From positions 1 to 64,000 of the forward strand of contig CALREY010000001.1 in NCBI GenBank assembly GCA_943356435.1: 64,000 nt of DNA, in the 5' to 3' direction. The notes beneath the pieces were generated by a model. That model searched no databases. It was not told the DNA's origin and was given only the letters and a program-made list of their open reading frames with translations. Of this stretch, positions 20,399 through 30,448 are shown piece after piece (within the stretch, counting starts at the first letter, position 1; every line of letters starts with the position of its first letter). The translations under genes and the position numbers were made by a program. The DNA comes from Candidatus Altimarinota bacterium. Lineage in GTDB: Bacteria; Patescibacteriota; Gracilibacteria; BD1-5; UBA6164.

Positions 20399-20773
20399 AT
20401 GGCTGAATTAAGTAAAAATGCTGCTCAAATTTTAGAGTTAGTTAAAGGTTTAACTATTGTTGAATTAAATGAATTAGTTTCTGCAATGGAAGAAGAATTT
20501 GGTGTTTCTGCTGCTGCTCCTGTAATGGTTGCTGCTGCTGGTGGTGATAGTGAAGAAGCTGTTAAATCAACTTTCAATGTTGAATTAACTAACGCTGGAG
20601 CATCTAAAATCGGTGTAATTAAAGTTATTAGAGAAATTACTGGTCTTGGTTTAAAAGAAGCTAAAGATTTAGCTGATAACGGAGGTACAGTTAAAGAAAA
20701 TGCATCTAAAGATGAAGCTGAAGAAATCAAAGCTAAATTAGTAGAAGCTGGAGCAACTGTTGAATTAAAATAA
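20399..20773 (+). CDS. rplL: 50S ribosomal protein L7/L12
   Basis: 124 residues. The N-terminal dimerisation helix ([20 protein letters not shown]), the Ala/Gly hinge ([14 protein letters not shown]) and the globular domain with [20 protein letters not shown] match L7/L12. Gly codons are all GGN, not TGA. It recruits translation factors as part of the stalk. The preceding 5' end is A-rich with no Shine-Dalgarno. Confidence 0.98.
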   Translation: MAELSKNAAQILELVKGLTIVELNELVSAMEEEFGVSAAAPVMVAAAGGDSEEAVKSTFNVELTNAGASKIGVIKVIREITGLGLKEAKDLADNGGTVKENASKDEAEEIKAKLVEAGATVELK

Positions 20774-20778
20774 TTATA

Positions 20779-20806
20779 AAAAGCTAGATTAATATCTAGC
20801 TTTTTT
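20779..20806 (+). terminator. terminator of rplL
   Basis: AAAAGCTAGAT / ATCTAGCTTTTTT hairpin right after the stop. Confidence 0.85.
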
Positions 20807-20830
20807 ATATGAAAAAAAATTAAACCAAGA

Positions 20831-20864
20831 AAAAAGAAGGCTTCTTTCAGCCTTCTTAATTTTT
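20831..20864 (-). terminator. terminator of the PEP-CTERM gene
   Basis: AAGAAGGCT / AGCCTTCTT stem with A-run and T-run, 16 nt past the PEP-CTERM stop in minus orientation. Confidence 0.6.
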
Positions 20865-20879
20865 TCTCCTTTTTTTTTG

Positions 20880-21488
20880 TTAGATTGCAACTTTTTTGAA
20901 GTGCAACGAATTTTTTTTGGTCATGGTGTAAAAACCAGCCAATCCGAGTAACAACAATGGAATGCTGCCAGGCTCAGGAACAGTTGACGTTTGATCTACA
21001 TATGGAGCAATATTTGCTCCTTTAACATAAATGTTATAGTCACCGGTCTCATGTTTAGAGAACGATCCTGTTGCATTTTGTGCAAAGGTAGCTGCCAAAG
21101 ACTTACGTTGTTGATGGTCATTCCAGTTTTCACTGCTGAATGCAGAGATAGTCAGGATGTAATTACCAACAAGGTTTGTCATTCTCAGACTTGAATCCCA
21201 GGCTTCTTGTAACACATGGTTCAAACCAGCATTTGCACCACCATATGTAGAGCCGTGATCGTCGTTCCATGCTATCTGATTACCTAATGAATCAAACAAT
21301 CCGAGAATTGGGTCAAACCCAGGACCAAAACTATCGGTCCAGATGTTCACTGTTGAAGGTGAAGTCACTGTGAATTGAATCGAATCATAATCTCCGCGGT
21401 TAAGCAAAGTACCATCATAGTTCAACGTTAATGCACTCGCTAACTGGCTAACCAATAGCAAGCTTACAGCAAGCATTATTTTTTTCAT
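20880..21488 (-). CDS. PEP-CTERM sorting domain protein, foreign in composition
   Basis: 202 residues. A Sec signal peptide (MKKIMLAVSLLLVSQLASA) and a C-terminal PEP-CTERM tripartite tail: VPEPGS, hydrophobic helix IPLLLLGLAGFYTM, basic KK. Such tails are processed by exosortase in Gram-negative bacteria. The body (GDYDSIQFTVTSPSTVNIWT, DPILGLFD, ISAFSSENWN) resembles the DVUA0089 group of PEP-CTERM proteins. No TGA occurs in frame although the protein has about 17 Gly, and its GC content is visibly higher than its neighbours'. No exosortase is seen in the window. It is probably a recent transfer from a proteobacterium-like donor, or an assembly join. Confidence 0.88.
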   Translation of the reverse strand: MKKIMLAVSLLLVSQLASALTLNYDGTLLNRGDYDSIQFTVTSPSTVNIWTDSFGPGFDPILGLFDSLGNQIAWNDDHGSTYGGANAGLNHVLQEAWDSSLRMTNLVGNYILTISAFSSENWNDHQQRKSLAATFAQNATGSFSKHETGDYNIYVKGANIAPYVDQTSTVPEPGSIPLLLLGLAGFYTMTKKNSLHFKKVAI

Positions 21489-21564
21489 CTAAATCTCCAA
21501 AATTTTGTTTTTGTTTCAACACGAATATATATATATTTACTCATTATTTCTAACAAGTAATTAC

Positions 21565-21591
21565 ATTATACATAAAATTTACAATTGTCAA
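21565..21591 (-). promoter_or_regulatory. candidate promoter of the PEP-CTERM gene
   Basis: On the minus strand TTGACA (21586-21591) and TATAAT (21565-21570) with a 15-nt spacer, about 75 nt before the start. Confidence 0.5.
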
Positions 21592-21659
21592 GTGTTTTTT
21601 TAAAAAATAAATAAATATTTGATTTTTTTCAATGTGAACATAAAATTAAAGATATTTTT

Positions 21660-21733
21660 TCGCAATTCGCCAAGCGGTAAGGCCGAGGACTCTGAATCCT
21701 CTATCGTGGGTTCGAATCCCTCATTGCGAACCA
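21660..21733 (+). tRNA. tRNA-Gln (CTG)
   Basis: Acceptor TCGCAAT / ATTGCGA; anticodon stem GAGGA/TCCTC with loop CTCTGAA (CTG); T-arm GTGGGTTCGAATCCCTC; encoded CCA. CTG (not TTG) is an odd choice in so AT-rich a genome; a TTG tRNA must exist elsewhere. Confidence 0.95.
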
Positions 21734-21812
21734 TATAACACAAAGATTCGAAAGGAGGTTTTTGCAAAGCAAAATTTAATTGCGACGAATAGGAGCAATT
21801 AAAACGGATGGC

Positions 21813-21848
21813 CGACCCGAAGGGCGCCGAATCCCTCATTGCGAACCA
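21813..21848 (+). repeat. duplicated 3' end of tRNA-Gln
   Basis: GAATCCCTCATTGCGAACCA at 21828-21847 repeats the last 20 nt of tRNA-Gln (21714-21733) exactly, with a GC-rich flank (GGCCGACCCGAAGGGCGCC). The 94-nt gap between copies has no gene. This is the layout left by integration at, or duplication of, a tRNA 3' end. Confidence 0.85.
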
Positions 21849-21894
21849 TAAAAATAAAATATATTAAAATAAAATAATTAATTAATTATATATA

Positions 21895-22974
21895 ATGAAC
21901 AAAGCTCTATTCTGAATATCATCACTATGACTATGACATGCAACTAGGACTTTGGTAATAATTAATTATTACTTAGATAAGTGATATGAAATAGATATAA
22001 TTAGTTTTTGAAATACACTAAATTATCTAAAAATAGAATTAAATTGAAAAAAAATTAATTTTATAGAGCTAGAAGATTACCCTTTACTTGAAAGATGAAA
22101 TGGAATAAAATTCTATTATTATTTAATTCAAGATTTAATAAAAACAAATATAACAATTAGAAAAGAGAAAAAATTCATAAAAAACATAGATAATAAATAT
22201 GATTTCATATTTTCTGATGGTAGATATTGATTATATTCAAAAGAAATTCCATGCTTTTTGCTTACACATCAATTGTCATTTATAATGCCAAAAAGACTAT
22301 GATTATTTAAACTGATTAGTGATTTATTCAATTATTGGAATTTTAAGAGATTTACATTTATTTTTATACCAGATTATGAAAATATAAATGAATCATTGGC
22401 ATGAAAACTATCGCATCCAATACGGATTAATAAAATAAATCATAAATATATTTGAATATTATCATCATTTAACAATAATACAAATGATGAAGAAATAGAT
22501 TATTTATTTAGTATTAGTTGATATTTATTGGATGAAAAGAAAAAATTTATAGACAGATTGATAAATGAGGCTAAAACATTAAGTGGTAAAAAAGTATTTA
22601 TACTATGAGATACAAGTGAAAAATACATAAAAAATATAGAAAATAATATTACAATATATTCATTTGTTAACTGAGAAGAGAGAGAAAAATTATTTTTAAA
22701 ATCAAAAATAATAATATCTAGAACATGATACACTACAATAATGGATTTAGCAGAATTATGAAAAAAAGCTATACTATTCCCTACACAAAACCAAACAGAA
22801 CAAGAATATTTAGCAAGATATTTAAATGAAAATAAGCTATATGTAATATGAAGTGAAGAAAGTGAATTGAATAATCTAGTTAGTAAATTGGATAATTCAA
22901 ATATTTACAATCCAATACACAAATCACAAAAATCAATAATTGAAATAGACAATATAATTAATAAATATTTATAG
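21895..22974 (+). CDS. MurG-like glycosyltransferase (GT-B fold)
   Basis: 359 residues. The N-terminal GISSLGLGHATRTL is the GxGHxxR donor or acceptor loop of MurG/GT28-type enzymes. The C-terminal half has ISRTGYTTIMDLAELGKKAILFP then TQNQTEQ, the nucleotide-sugar binding signature. It is not MurG itself; the sugar and acceptor are unknown. It starts a three-gene operon with a DedA-like protein and a second glycosyltransferase. Confidence 0.85.
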
Positions 22975-22975
22975 A

Positions 22976-23554
22976 ATGCTTGAATATGCACTACATTTTT
23001 ACAATACCTATACTTCTATATTTTATATAATACTTTTTTTTGCTGTTATATTTGAGTGACCAATTACTATTCTAACTCTAAGTATCATAGCTCCTACTAT
23101 AAATATATCTATCCTAAGTGTTTATATTTTTGCATTTATATGAGAGTTATTATGAGATACATTTCATTATGTTGTATGAAGATTCTATAAGAAAAATTTT
23201 ACGAAAGACAAAAAATTTGAACTATTTGAAAAAATAGAATCAAAAATACGCGATGAATCAATATTTGAAAAATTATTAGTTATTAAATATACACCTCCGA
23301 TTACAAGTATCTGATTATTCTATTTATGATTTCAAAGAACAAATTTCAAAAAATTTTTACTAAGTATAACTATTTTTTGATTATTGAACTCTCTAATTAT
23401 CACATTAATTTGATATAACTTTTGAGTATATTTCGCAAACCAAGAAAGATTAGAATACATTGTAGCTTGAGTGATGTTTTGATTTTTGTTATTATATTTG
23501 CTTATTAGATTGATAAGGACTTACTTTATAAAAAACATATTAAATGGAAAATAA
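22976..23554 (+). CDS. DedA/VTT-type membrane protein
   Basis: 192 residues, starting 1 nt after the glycosyltransferase stop. Several hydrophobic helices; VIFEGPITILTLSIIAP at the N-terminus and GELLGDTFHYVVGRFY match the DedA (VTT) pattern of re-entrant helices. DedA proteins flip phospholipid or undecaprenyl-phosphate carriers, which fits the sugar transferases around it. The second conserved Arg-rich segment is weak. Confidence 0.75.
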
Positions 23555-24218
23555 AATACCAAAAACTATACATTATTGTTGGTTTGGAAGATGAAAAAAA
23601 TCAGAAAAAATAATGAAATGTATAGAATCTTGGAAAAAATATTGTCCAGATTATGAAATAATAGAGTGGAATGAAGATAATTTCGATGTAAATATTAACA
23701 ATTATGCAAAAAAATATTATCATAAAAAAGATTGGGCTTTCGTAGCTGACTATGCTAGAATGAATGTACTCTTTAATCATTGATGAATATATTTTGATAC
23801 AGATGTAGAAGTAATAAAAAATATAGATAATTTGCTATTTAATGAAGCATTTACATGATTTCAAGACAAATTCAGTATATGATGAGCAATATTATGATCA
23901 AAAAAATGAAATAAGATAATTAAAGAAATACTCGATTATTATGAAACAAAAAAAATTAAAACAATTCTACCAAATCTACTTAATAGAATATTTAAAAGAC
24001 ATACTAATCTAAAATATTGTGAAAATACTCAAGTAATAGAATGATTCAGTATTTATCCTAAAGAGTATTTTTATCCATATGCATACTATGAGAGAGCTCA
24101 AGATATGGAAATAACAAATAATACTTATACAATTCACCATTATGATGCTACTTGGTTACCAAAAATAGTAATAATTGTATTGTTTCCAATCATAGGATAT
24201 ATCTCGAAATATTTATAA
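23544..24218 (+). CDS. capsular polysaccharide-type glycosyltransferase (OCH1-like)
   Basis: 224 residues, overlapping the DedA gene by 11 nt. IPKTIHYCWFG at the N-terminus, ADYARMNVL and GGIYFDTDVEV with the DXD motif are those of the GT32-like sugar-binding family. It adds a sugar to a surface glycan or glycolipid; exact substrate unknown. The operon ends in the hairpin at 24232-24258. Confidence 0.9.
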
Positions 24219-24231
24219 AACAAGCAAACAA

Positions 24232-24258
24232 AAAAGGGAGAAAATCTCCCTTTTTTAT
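24232..24258. terminator. terminator of the glycosyltransferase operon
   Basis: AAAAAGGGAGA / TCTCCCTTTTTT stem. Confidence 0.85.
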
Positions 24259-24277
24259 TTATAGAAAATCAAAATTG

Positions 24278-24610
24278 TTATATAACAATATATTCCAAAT
24301 TTGAAATTCTTTTATGCTCGTAACCTGCTACTGGTTTTTTATCAACAAAACCAATTACATAGATATCTACATATTTTCCACGATTTTCTACTGCAAATTT
24401 TTCAGCATATTTCCATGCTTCGTCTTCTGACTTGATATTAATCTTGCCATAATGAGGAAAAAAGTGCAATTCATCAAACTCCTTGTAACAAATATCAAAT
24501 CCATTTGTCACTTCAGTACTAACTACTAAAGAGGTTAATACATTGGAAGCTTTATCAAGTAAATTTTGAAAAGCATCGTTGTTTGGCAAATCAGTAAATT
24601 CGTACAACAT
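24278..24610 (-). CDS. unknown protein free of TGA codons
   Basis: 110 residues, no family recognised. Acidic, with EDEAWKYAEKFAVENRGKYVD and VIGFVDKKPVAGYEHKRI. All five Gly codons are GGN. It is preceded by AAGGGAGG 8 nt before ATG, a strong Shine-Dalgarno; most other genes here lack one. Codon use and signal differ from the neighbours, which suggests a recent arrival, but a small native gene cannot be excluded. Confidence 0.7.
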   Translation of the reverse strand: MLYEFTDLPNNDAFQNLLDKASNVLTSLVVSTEVTNGFDICYKEFDELHFFPHYGKINIKSEDEAWKYAEKFAVENRGKYVDIYVIGFVDKKPVAGYEHKRISNLEYIVI

Positions 24611-24685
24611 AACTAACCTCCCTTGTAATTTTAATTAATGGTGTTTCTATATTATAAACACTAATTTTAAAAAAGCTAGTTTATT

Positions 24686-25930
24686 TTAAAAAATTATTTT
24701 AAACTCACTTCCCTTACCAAGTTCGCTATTTAATCTTATTTTCCACTTATATATTTCTGCTATTTTTTTAACAAGAGACAATCATATACCATGACCTTCA
24801 TTATTTCTACATTTTGCTCACATGAAAAACCTATCAAAAATTCTCTCTTTATTTTCAGGACTTATTCCTATACCATTATCTTTTATTATCAACTTATCAC
24901 TTAATAATGTTATCTCTATTTTTCATCATTTATCTGTATATTTTATTGCATTTCATAATAGATTCGAAAACAAAATGTAAAAATATTGTCTATTAATTGT
25001 TAATTTCTTATAGAAATTTTTATTAAAAATCATTTCTATATCTTTCTTATCTGCTTCTGTCTTGAAATCTTTTATTATTAATTCTATTTCATCGCCTACT
25101 TCTACTTTTTCTCTCACTTCTGATGAATTAATATTTGATAATTCAACCAAGCTTTCTATCAAATGATTCAATCTAGTTATTTCATTCAATCATTCTAATA
25201 CTAATTCCTCATCGAAATTTTTTGTTTCTTTTATTAATTGTAAATTGGAATGTATAACTGATATAGGTGTTTTTAGCTCATGACCAGCATTGTGAATAAA
25301 ATCCTGCATATCATTCAAACTATTTTCTACTGGTTCTAGATTTTTTGATACAAATTTATATCAAGCATAGAAAAACAAAATAGAAAAAAGTGACATTATC
25401 CATACAAATCAAAGCAAATCTCTCAAATAATCATAAAAACCATATCTCAGATTTTTTATAAATAATACATCATAATTTATATTATTATCTATTAGTTCTA
25501 TTTTTTTAACTAGATATCAATTTTTTTGCACAGTTTCACCATACATATCATCATCAAGTATAGTTTGTATAAAACTTAGTCTCAAATCATCTACTACATT
25601 ACTAAATACCAACTCTCTCTTTTGCTTATTTATAATAAGTAAATTTACGAAATCATCATTATTATGCTTATCTATATTGAAATTTTTTCCTGTTCACATT
25701 TTGTATAGTCTACTACCTACATCATAATTTATCACAAATTCTTTTATAGAAACAAATTTTTCTTCAATAGTATCAGTTAAAATATTAAATTTATGTTCCT
25801 CATCGTATATATAATTATAATATTTTACAGTAAAAAACACTCATTCTAATAAAACTGCTATACCAAAAACAAGCAAAGTAAATATAACTGTTAATCTTTT
25901 TTTTGTATTATTTAAACCTATATTTATCAT
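24686..25930 (-). CDS. sensor histidine kinase
   Basis: 414 residues. Two membrane helices (about 11-34 and 178-200) enclose an extracytoplasmic sensor of about 140 residues. HNAGHELKTPIS has the phospho-accepting His (about 217); then the HATPase domain with LLGNAIKYTDKG (N box), IKDNGIGI (G1) and GHGIGLSLVKKI (G2). The response regulator gene ends 1 nt upstream of its start, so both are one operon. The signal sensed cannot be told. Confidence 0.93.
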
Positions 25931-25931
25931 A

Positions 25932-26594
25932 TTAATTTATTATATATCAAAATCACTTTTTTGTTTCTATCAAGTCTTTTCACAATTTTTTTCTCAGGTA
26001 TCATATATAAACATCCACAGTTTTACTAAACATCAAATCTCCATCAAATTCTCACCAAACATGCTCATACAACTCCTGTCTAGATACTACTTTTCACATA
26101 TTTTGAGCCAAATACTTAAATAAATTGAACTCCAAATTTGATAAACTTATTTTTTCTTTTCATTTATATACTTGTATTTCTTCCAAATCTATAACGAAAT
26201 CATTTACATTTATTTTTGTATTTGATTTATTTTTTAGATTTCTTCTAGTCAATGTATGCAACCTAGCTACCAATTCATCATAATCAAAAGGCTTTGATAA
26301 ATAATCATCTGCTCACAGATTCAGTCACTCTATTATATCAGATTTAGATGACCTCGAAGTCAGCATAATAATAGGCACTTCCTTACCCTTTTCTCTCAGA
26401 TTTTTACATATTTCCATACCATCCATAAGTGGAAGATTTATATCCAAAATAATAGCATCATAAAAGATAGTAGATGCCTTATGCAACCCATCTTTTCAAT
26501 CAAAACTTACATCCGATTGAATATCTTTTATAGCTAAATACCTAACTAAATTTCTAGATAATATTTCATTGTCTTCTATGATTAGTACTTTCAT
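25932..26594 (-). CDS. OmpR-family response regulator
   Basis: 220 residues. Receiver domain with [20 protein letters not shown] (phospho-accepting Asp about 51), LTSRSSKSD and the Lys in LSKPF; then a winged-helix DNA-binding domain ([35 protein letters not shown]). It is cotranscribed with the histidine kinase behind it. Targets unknown. Confidence 0.95.
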
Positions 26595-26615
26595 GTGATT
26601 CTTTGGTTAATAATT

Positions 26616-26696
26616 AATCCCTCCCTCTCCACTGCTTTACGAGTACTCCCTTTGTCCTAAAGGATACATTTCAATAAAAAGGGAGAAATTTAAGGA
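26616..26696. repeat. dispersed palindromic element
   Basis: AATCCCTCCCTCTCC ... GTACTCCCTTTGTCC then AAAAAGGGAGAAATTTAAGG. The longest intergenic copy of this family; it sits upstream of the response regulator. Confidence 0.75.
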
Positions 26697-26743
26697 ATAA
26701 TTAATCAAATAATATCTATACAATATAAGAAACAAGTAAGTAA

Positions 26744-27127
26744 TTATATGTTATCTATTGCCATTATTAATTGTTTTTCCAATTTTTGAGCTAGTTCGCT
26801 TAATTCTGGATTATTCAGAAATCACATAGTATGACTAGGTTTTATAGCTGATACGTATACTTTGTCAGATTTTTTGTATATTATAATATTGCATGGGAAA
26901 AATAAACCTATTTCATATTCTATTGCTAATGCTTCACTAGCAAAATAGGGATTACATGCTCAAATAACTACGTATTCTTGGATTTCTTTTCAAGTTTTTT
27001 TTATTCTATCTTGTACATCAATAGTATTTATTACTCAAAATCATTGCTCCTGCAAGCTAAATTTCACATCATCTAATGCTTCTGAAAATCAAGTCTGTAA
27101 TTCTCTAGTGTATCAAAATTTATCCAT
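26744..27127 (-). CDS. DUF302 protein
   Basis: 127 residues. FSEALDDVKFSLQEQGFGVI, then VVIGACNPYFASEALAIEYEIG and LFFPCNIIIYK match the DUF302 family; the CNP motif and PCN are characteristic. The molecular role of the family is unknown. It has no membrane helix or signal peptide. Confidence 0.9.
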
Positions 27128-27226
27128 ATTAAAAGTTTAAAATTTATTATCTAAGTAATATTCTAAAAAATTAGAATAAAGTCAAAAGATTTTTCATAAC
27201 TAGCTAAATATAAAATATATTAAAAT

Positions 27227-27256
27227 AACAAAAAAATAGACATAAATGTCTATTTT
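27227..27256 (-). terminator. terminator of the MshEN-like gene
   Basis: AAAATAGACAT / ATGTCTATTTT stem followed (minus strand) by a T-run. Confidence 0.75.
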
Positions 27257-28116
27257 GTCATCTTACGAATTGATGGATGCAATGCTTCATATGCCCAAGG
27301 ATCTGAATCGTCATTTTGTTCTACAATTTCTGGTGTAATTTGTTTACTAGCTCAAAATATTCTAGTAAATTTATCATCATCCATAGTATCTTCTCATACT
27401 TCTATTCATGTATTAAATTTACTTGTTCATCTATCATTTGCCATTACTCTCATAACACTCAATTTTTGCAATCACAATATATCTTTCAAAACAAATGAAT
27501 CAATATAATCTGGTTTACTTGATTTGAATATTCATACTTTTCATCTTTTTTTTGAATTCAATAAATCTATCAGCATCTGATTATTTCATTTTTTTCTCAT
27601 TGTTTGTTGCATTTCCAGCAATTCAGGTAATTCGTGTTGATCTATCAATCCTTTACTCAATAATATTTCTCACACTCTCAATCTAACTCTAGAATTTTCT
27701 AAAAATTCTATTAATTCAGATGATGATATTACGTCATTACTTAACAATATATCTCAAAATAATACTTTATTATCAATTCTTCTAGTATCATAAAATATAT
27801 CTAACGAATTATCCAATTCTCAACTAGATAATTTATGAGATACTAGCAATTGTTCTCACAATCTTAGTGGAAATCATTTAGAATTCAGAAATGTTAAAAA
27901 TTGTTCTTTTGATGCAAATCTCTGATTTATAGTCTTATTTTTGAACAATATATCACCTATACTAGCATTTATACCTCTTATTTTTTGTTTATTTTGTATC
28001 TCAAAAATTTGATTTACTATTTCTGGTGTAAATCAAAAAGTTTGTCTAAGTAGATTAGCAAAAAAATTATTGCTAGATTCAGAATTATCTATATGATTAG
28101 ATAGATTTAAACTCAT
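27250..28116 (-). CDS. protein with four MshEN/GspE-N-like repeats
   Basis: 288 residues. Four degenerate repeats of the form GxILLSxxxIxxxEL: SIGDILFKNKTINQ, RLGEQLLVSHKLSSGEL, LFGDILLSNDVISSSEL and RVGEILLSKGLIDQHEL. This is the pattern of the N-terminal domain of GspE/PilB-like ATPases (MshEN), some of which bind cyclic di-GMP. There is no ATPase domain. Its upstream neighbour is an HD-GYP protein, which makes a c-di-GMP link plausible but unproven. A candidate promoter (TTGACA 28181, TATAAT 28159, 16-nt spacer) lies upstream. Confidence 0.6.
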
Positions 28117-28204
28117 ATTTTTATAAATATTATAATGATATATTAAAAATATAAATATATTATATATTATTTATATTAATTGTCAAGAGAATATTAGTAA
28201 TAAA

Positions 28205-28230
28205 AAATACCAGTTTTTAACATGGTATTT
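28205..28230 (-). terminator. terminator of the HD-GYP gene
   Basis: AAATACCA / TGGTATTT stem past the HD-GYP stop; T-run on the minus strand. Confidence 0.6.
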
Positions 28231-28238
28231 ATATTGTT

Positions 28239-29300
28239 TTAATTTATTTTTTCTATACTATTATCATCATAAAGTCATCTAATTCATACAAATTCATAAT
28301 AATGTTCTAAAAATATATCAAGTATTTTAGGATCGAAATCTACACCTCTCAATTTTTGCATTACTTCTTTTATTTCATCATAAGTAATTTCTTCCACATT
28401 ATCAGTTTTGATAGAATCAAATGAATCTATAATATTTACAATTTTTGCTTCTAGTGGTATATCATCTCATGATAATCAATCATTATATCATGTTCAATCG
28501 TATTTTTCATGATGATACAAAACAATATTTTTTATTAAATCTAGAGCATCGATACCAGAAAATATAAAAGACAATTTATCAACTATTTCTGCTCAATAAA
28601 TAGTATGAAGTTTCATAATATCATATTCATCTTTATCTAGTGGTGTCTTTTTTAATAATATGGAATCAGGTATCCTGATTTTTCATATATCATGTAATTG
28701 AGCTGCTATTTTTATTTTTTCACAATAATCTTTATTTTTTCACAATAAACTAGCCAAATAACTAGTTAATTCTCCTACTCTAATTGTATGCTCCAATGTA
28801 TCGTTATCTTTCATCCCAACTATTTGATTGATTATATTTATATCTCTAGTAATAATTTGTTTTAAATGAGAATTATAATCCTCAGGACTAATAAAACAAA
28901 ACTCAAAATCATTAGTATTTTGTAAATATCTTACTACTAAATATTTTAATCAATTTGAAATTGTAATACTTGTATAAATTTCTTTTCAAGCATCATTTTT
29001 TGCTTCTTCTAAATATTTAAACAATTTAATATTATCATCATCAGTAAACATTTGAGTTTCTCAAATAAGTTTACTTAATTCAGGACTCATAAATTTGATA
29101 ATAATAGTATTCGGTGTAGATTCTACTACTGATGCAAAATTATTTTTTGACATCAAAGATATATATCTCAAATCTTTATCAACAAAATTTTTATTATCCA
29201 ACAAAATCTGAAAAATAACTTTGAATCTATCAAAGTGTTCTTCTTTTAATACTTGAGGTTTTATTTCATTATTTTGCTTATTACATATGAAGTTGAACAT
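28239..29300 (-). CDS. HD-GYP domain protein
   Basis: 353 residues. The N-terminal half is unknown. The C-terminal half is an HD-GYP phosphodiesterase: HTIRVGELTSYLA, HDIGKIRIPDSIL with the HD pair, HTIYGAEI, HHEKYDGTGYNDG with a GTGY in place of GYP, and SGDDIPLEAKI. HD-GYP domains hydrolyse cyclic di-GMP. GTGY instead of GYP is a common variant and does not by itself prove inactivity. No GGDEF protein is seen in this window. Confidence 0.85.
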
Positions 29301-29560
29301 ATTTTATTATTTATAAATATAGTATTAATAATAATAATACCATATAATAAAAATTGCTGCAAATATATGAATATAAAAATATTTTTTTTTTTAAAATGAA
29401 TAGGTGTTCGTGGTTTAGAGTTTCATTACTCACCCATTCCTCCTTCAGTCATTATTTTTGTGTTTTACAACTTTTTCATTACTCACCCTTGAATTCCCTC
29501 TCTAACTTTAGAGAGGGAGGCTGCAATTAGTTGTTTTGGGTTTTATAGTGGTTTAGTTTT
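29301..29560. repeat. intergenic repeat region
   Basis: Contains TTTCATTACTCACCC twice (29427 and 29466 region) and a palindromic element CCCTCTCTAACTTTAGAGAGGG near 29494-29516. No gene is seen in the 260 nt. Confidence 0.6.
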
Positions 29561-30388
29561 TTAATTATATTTTAATTTTTTATTTTCTTCTAAAATATTA
29601 GTATTAGAAACTACTTTTTTATTTGTTTCTTTTTCTAATTGTTTTCTTGCTACTCCTGCTACATTTCATCATCTTTTGCTTACTTTTTTTATTTCATCAA
29701 ATCAAATACTATCTTCTTCTTTTATTATTTCTGTAGTTGATGCTTCAGCTAACATATTAAAAACAAGCTCTAGATTAGTCATATTATCTTTTAATGATTC
29801 TTTTTTTAATCATTTCAAATCCTTATATTCACTAGTTGTCATATCAGACCATCATTTCAATATCTCATTTGTTAAAATAGCATATTCTGTTCATTGTTTA
29901 ACTCATCTATCATTCCATTCTCAAGTAAGCTCTTTTCTAACATCTATTGATTTAAGTCTTTGCTTTATCCAATCTTCACTATATCATTTTTTTCTATAAT
30001 TTGAAATAGCTCTTTCAAAAGCTAGCTCTGGATCATATATTTCATTTATCCTCTCATCTCAAACCTTAGCAAGCCACATTTTAAATGGTTCTGCTTTTTT
30101 ACTAGGAATACTTTGTATAAGTCTTAAAATAGTTTTTGTATCTCATACATCTGTTAATCTCATTTTTCAATCTAATGATTTCATTTTCAACTGGTTACAA
30201 TTTGTAACCGTTTCATTTGCTCATTCTTTTAAAAGTCTATGTTTAAGAACTTTCCAATAATTTCTAGAATCATCAGAAACATCTAATGCTCAAATAATAT
30301 CCACTATAGAAAAATACCAATCTCAATTTTCACTATCCCATACTTTTCTGATTTCCTTTTGTTCGAAAATTGCTAACTTAGTTTCCAT
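29561..30388 (-). CDS. BRO-N domain protein, antirepressor-like
   Basis: 275 residues. IRKVWDSENGDWYFSIVDII then SDDSRNYWKVLKHRL match the BRO-N domain (phage antirepressor and bacteriophage-like regulators), followed by DAGDTKTILRLIQSIPS-like LTDVGDTKTILRLIQS and a helical C-terminus. Homologues are often called DNA-damage-inducible or virulence RhuM-like proteins. A candidate promoter (TTGACT at 30440, TATAAT at 30419, 15-nt spacer, minus strand) lies upstream. Genes of this type travel with phage and defence islands; this one sits at the edge of one. Confidence 0.78.
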
Positions 30389-30448
30389 AATATAGATTTA
30401 ATTTTTAAATATAACTATATTATATACTTTTTATATACTAGTCAAGTT

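Noticed and set aside
20425-20730. Minus-strand frame of 101 codons
   Set aside because: Antisense to rplL.
21600-21839. Minus-strand frame of 79 codons across tRNA-Gln
   Set aside because: It is the reverse complement of the tRNA and its duplicated end, a well-known spurious type of reading frame.
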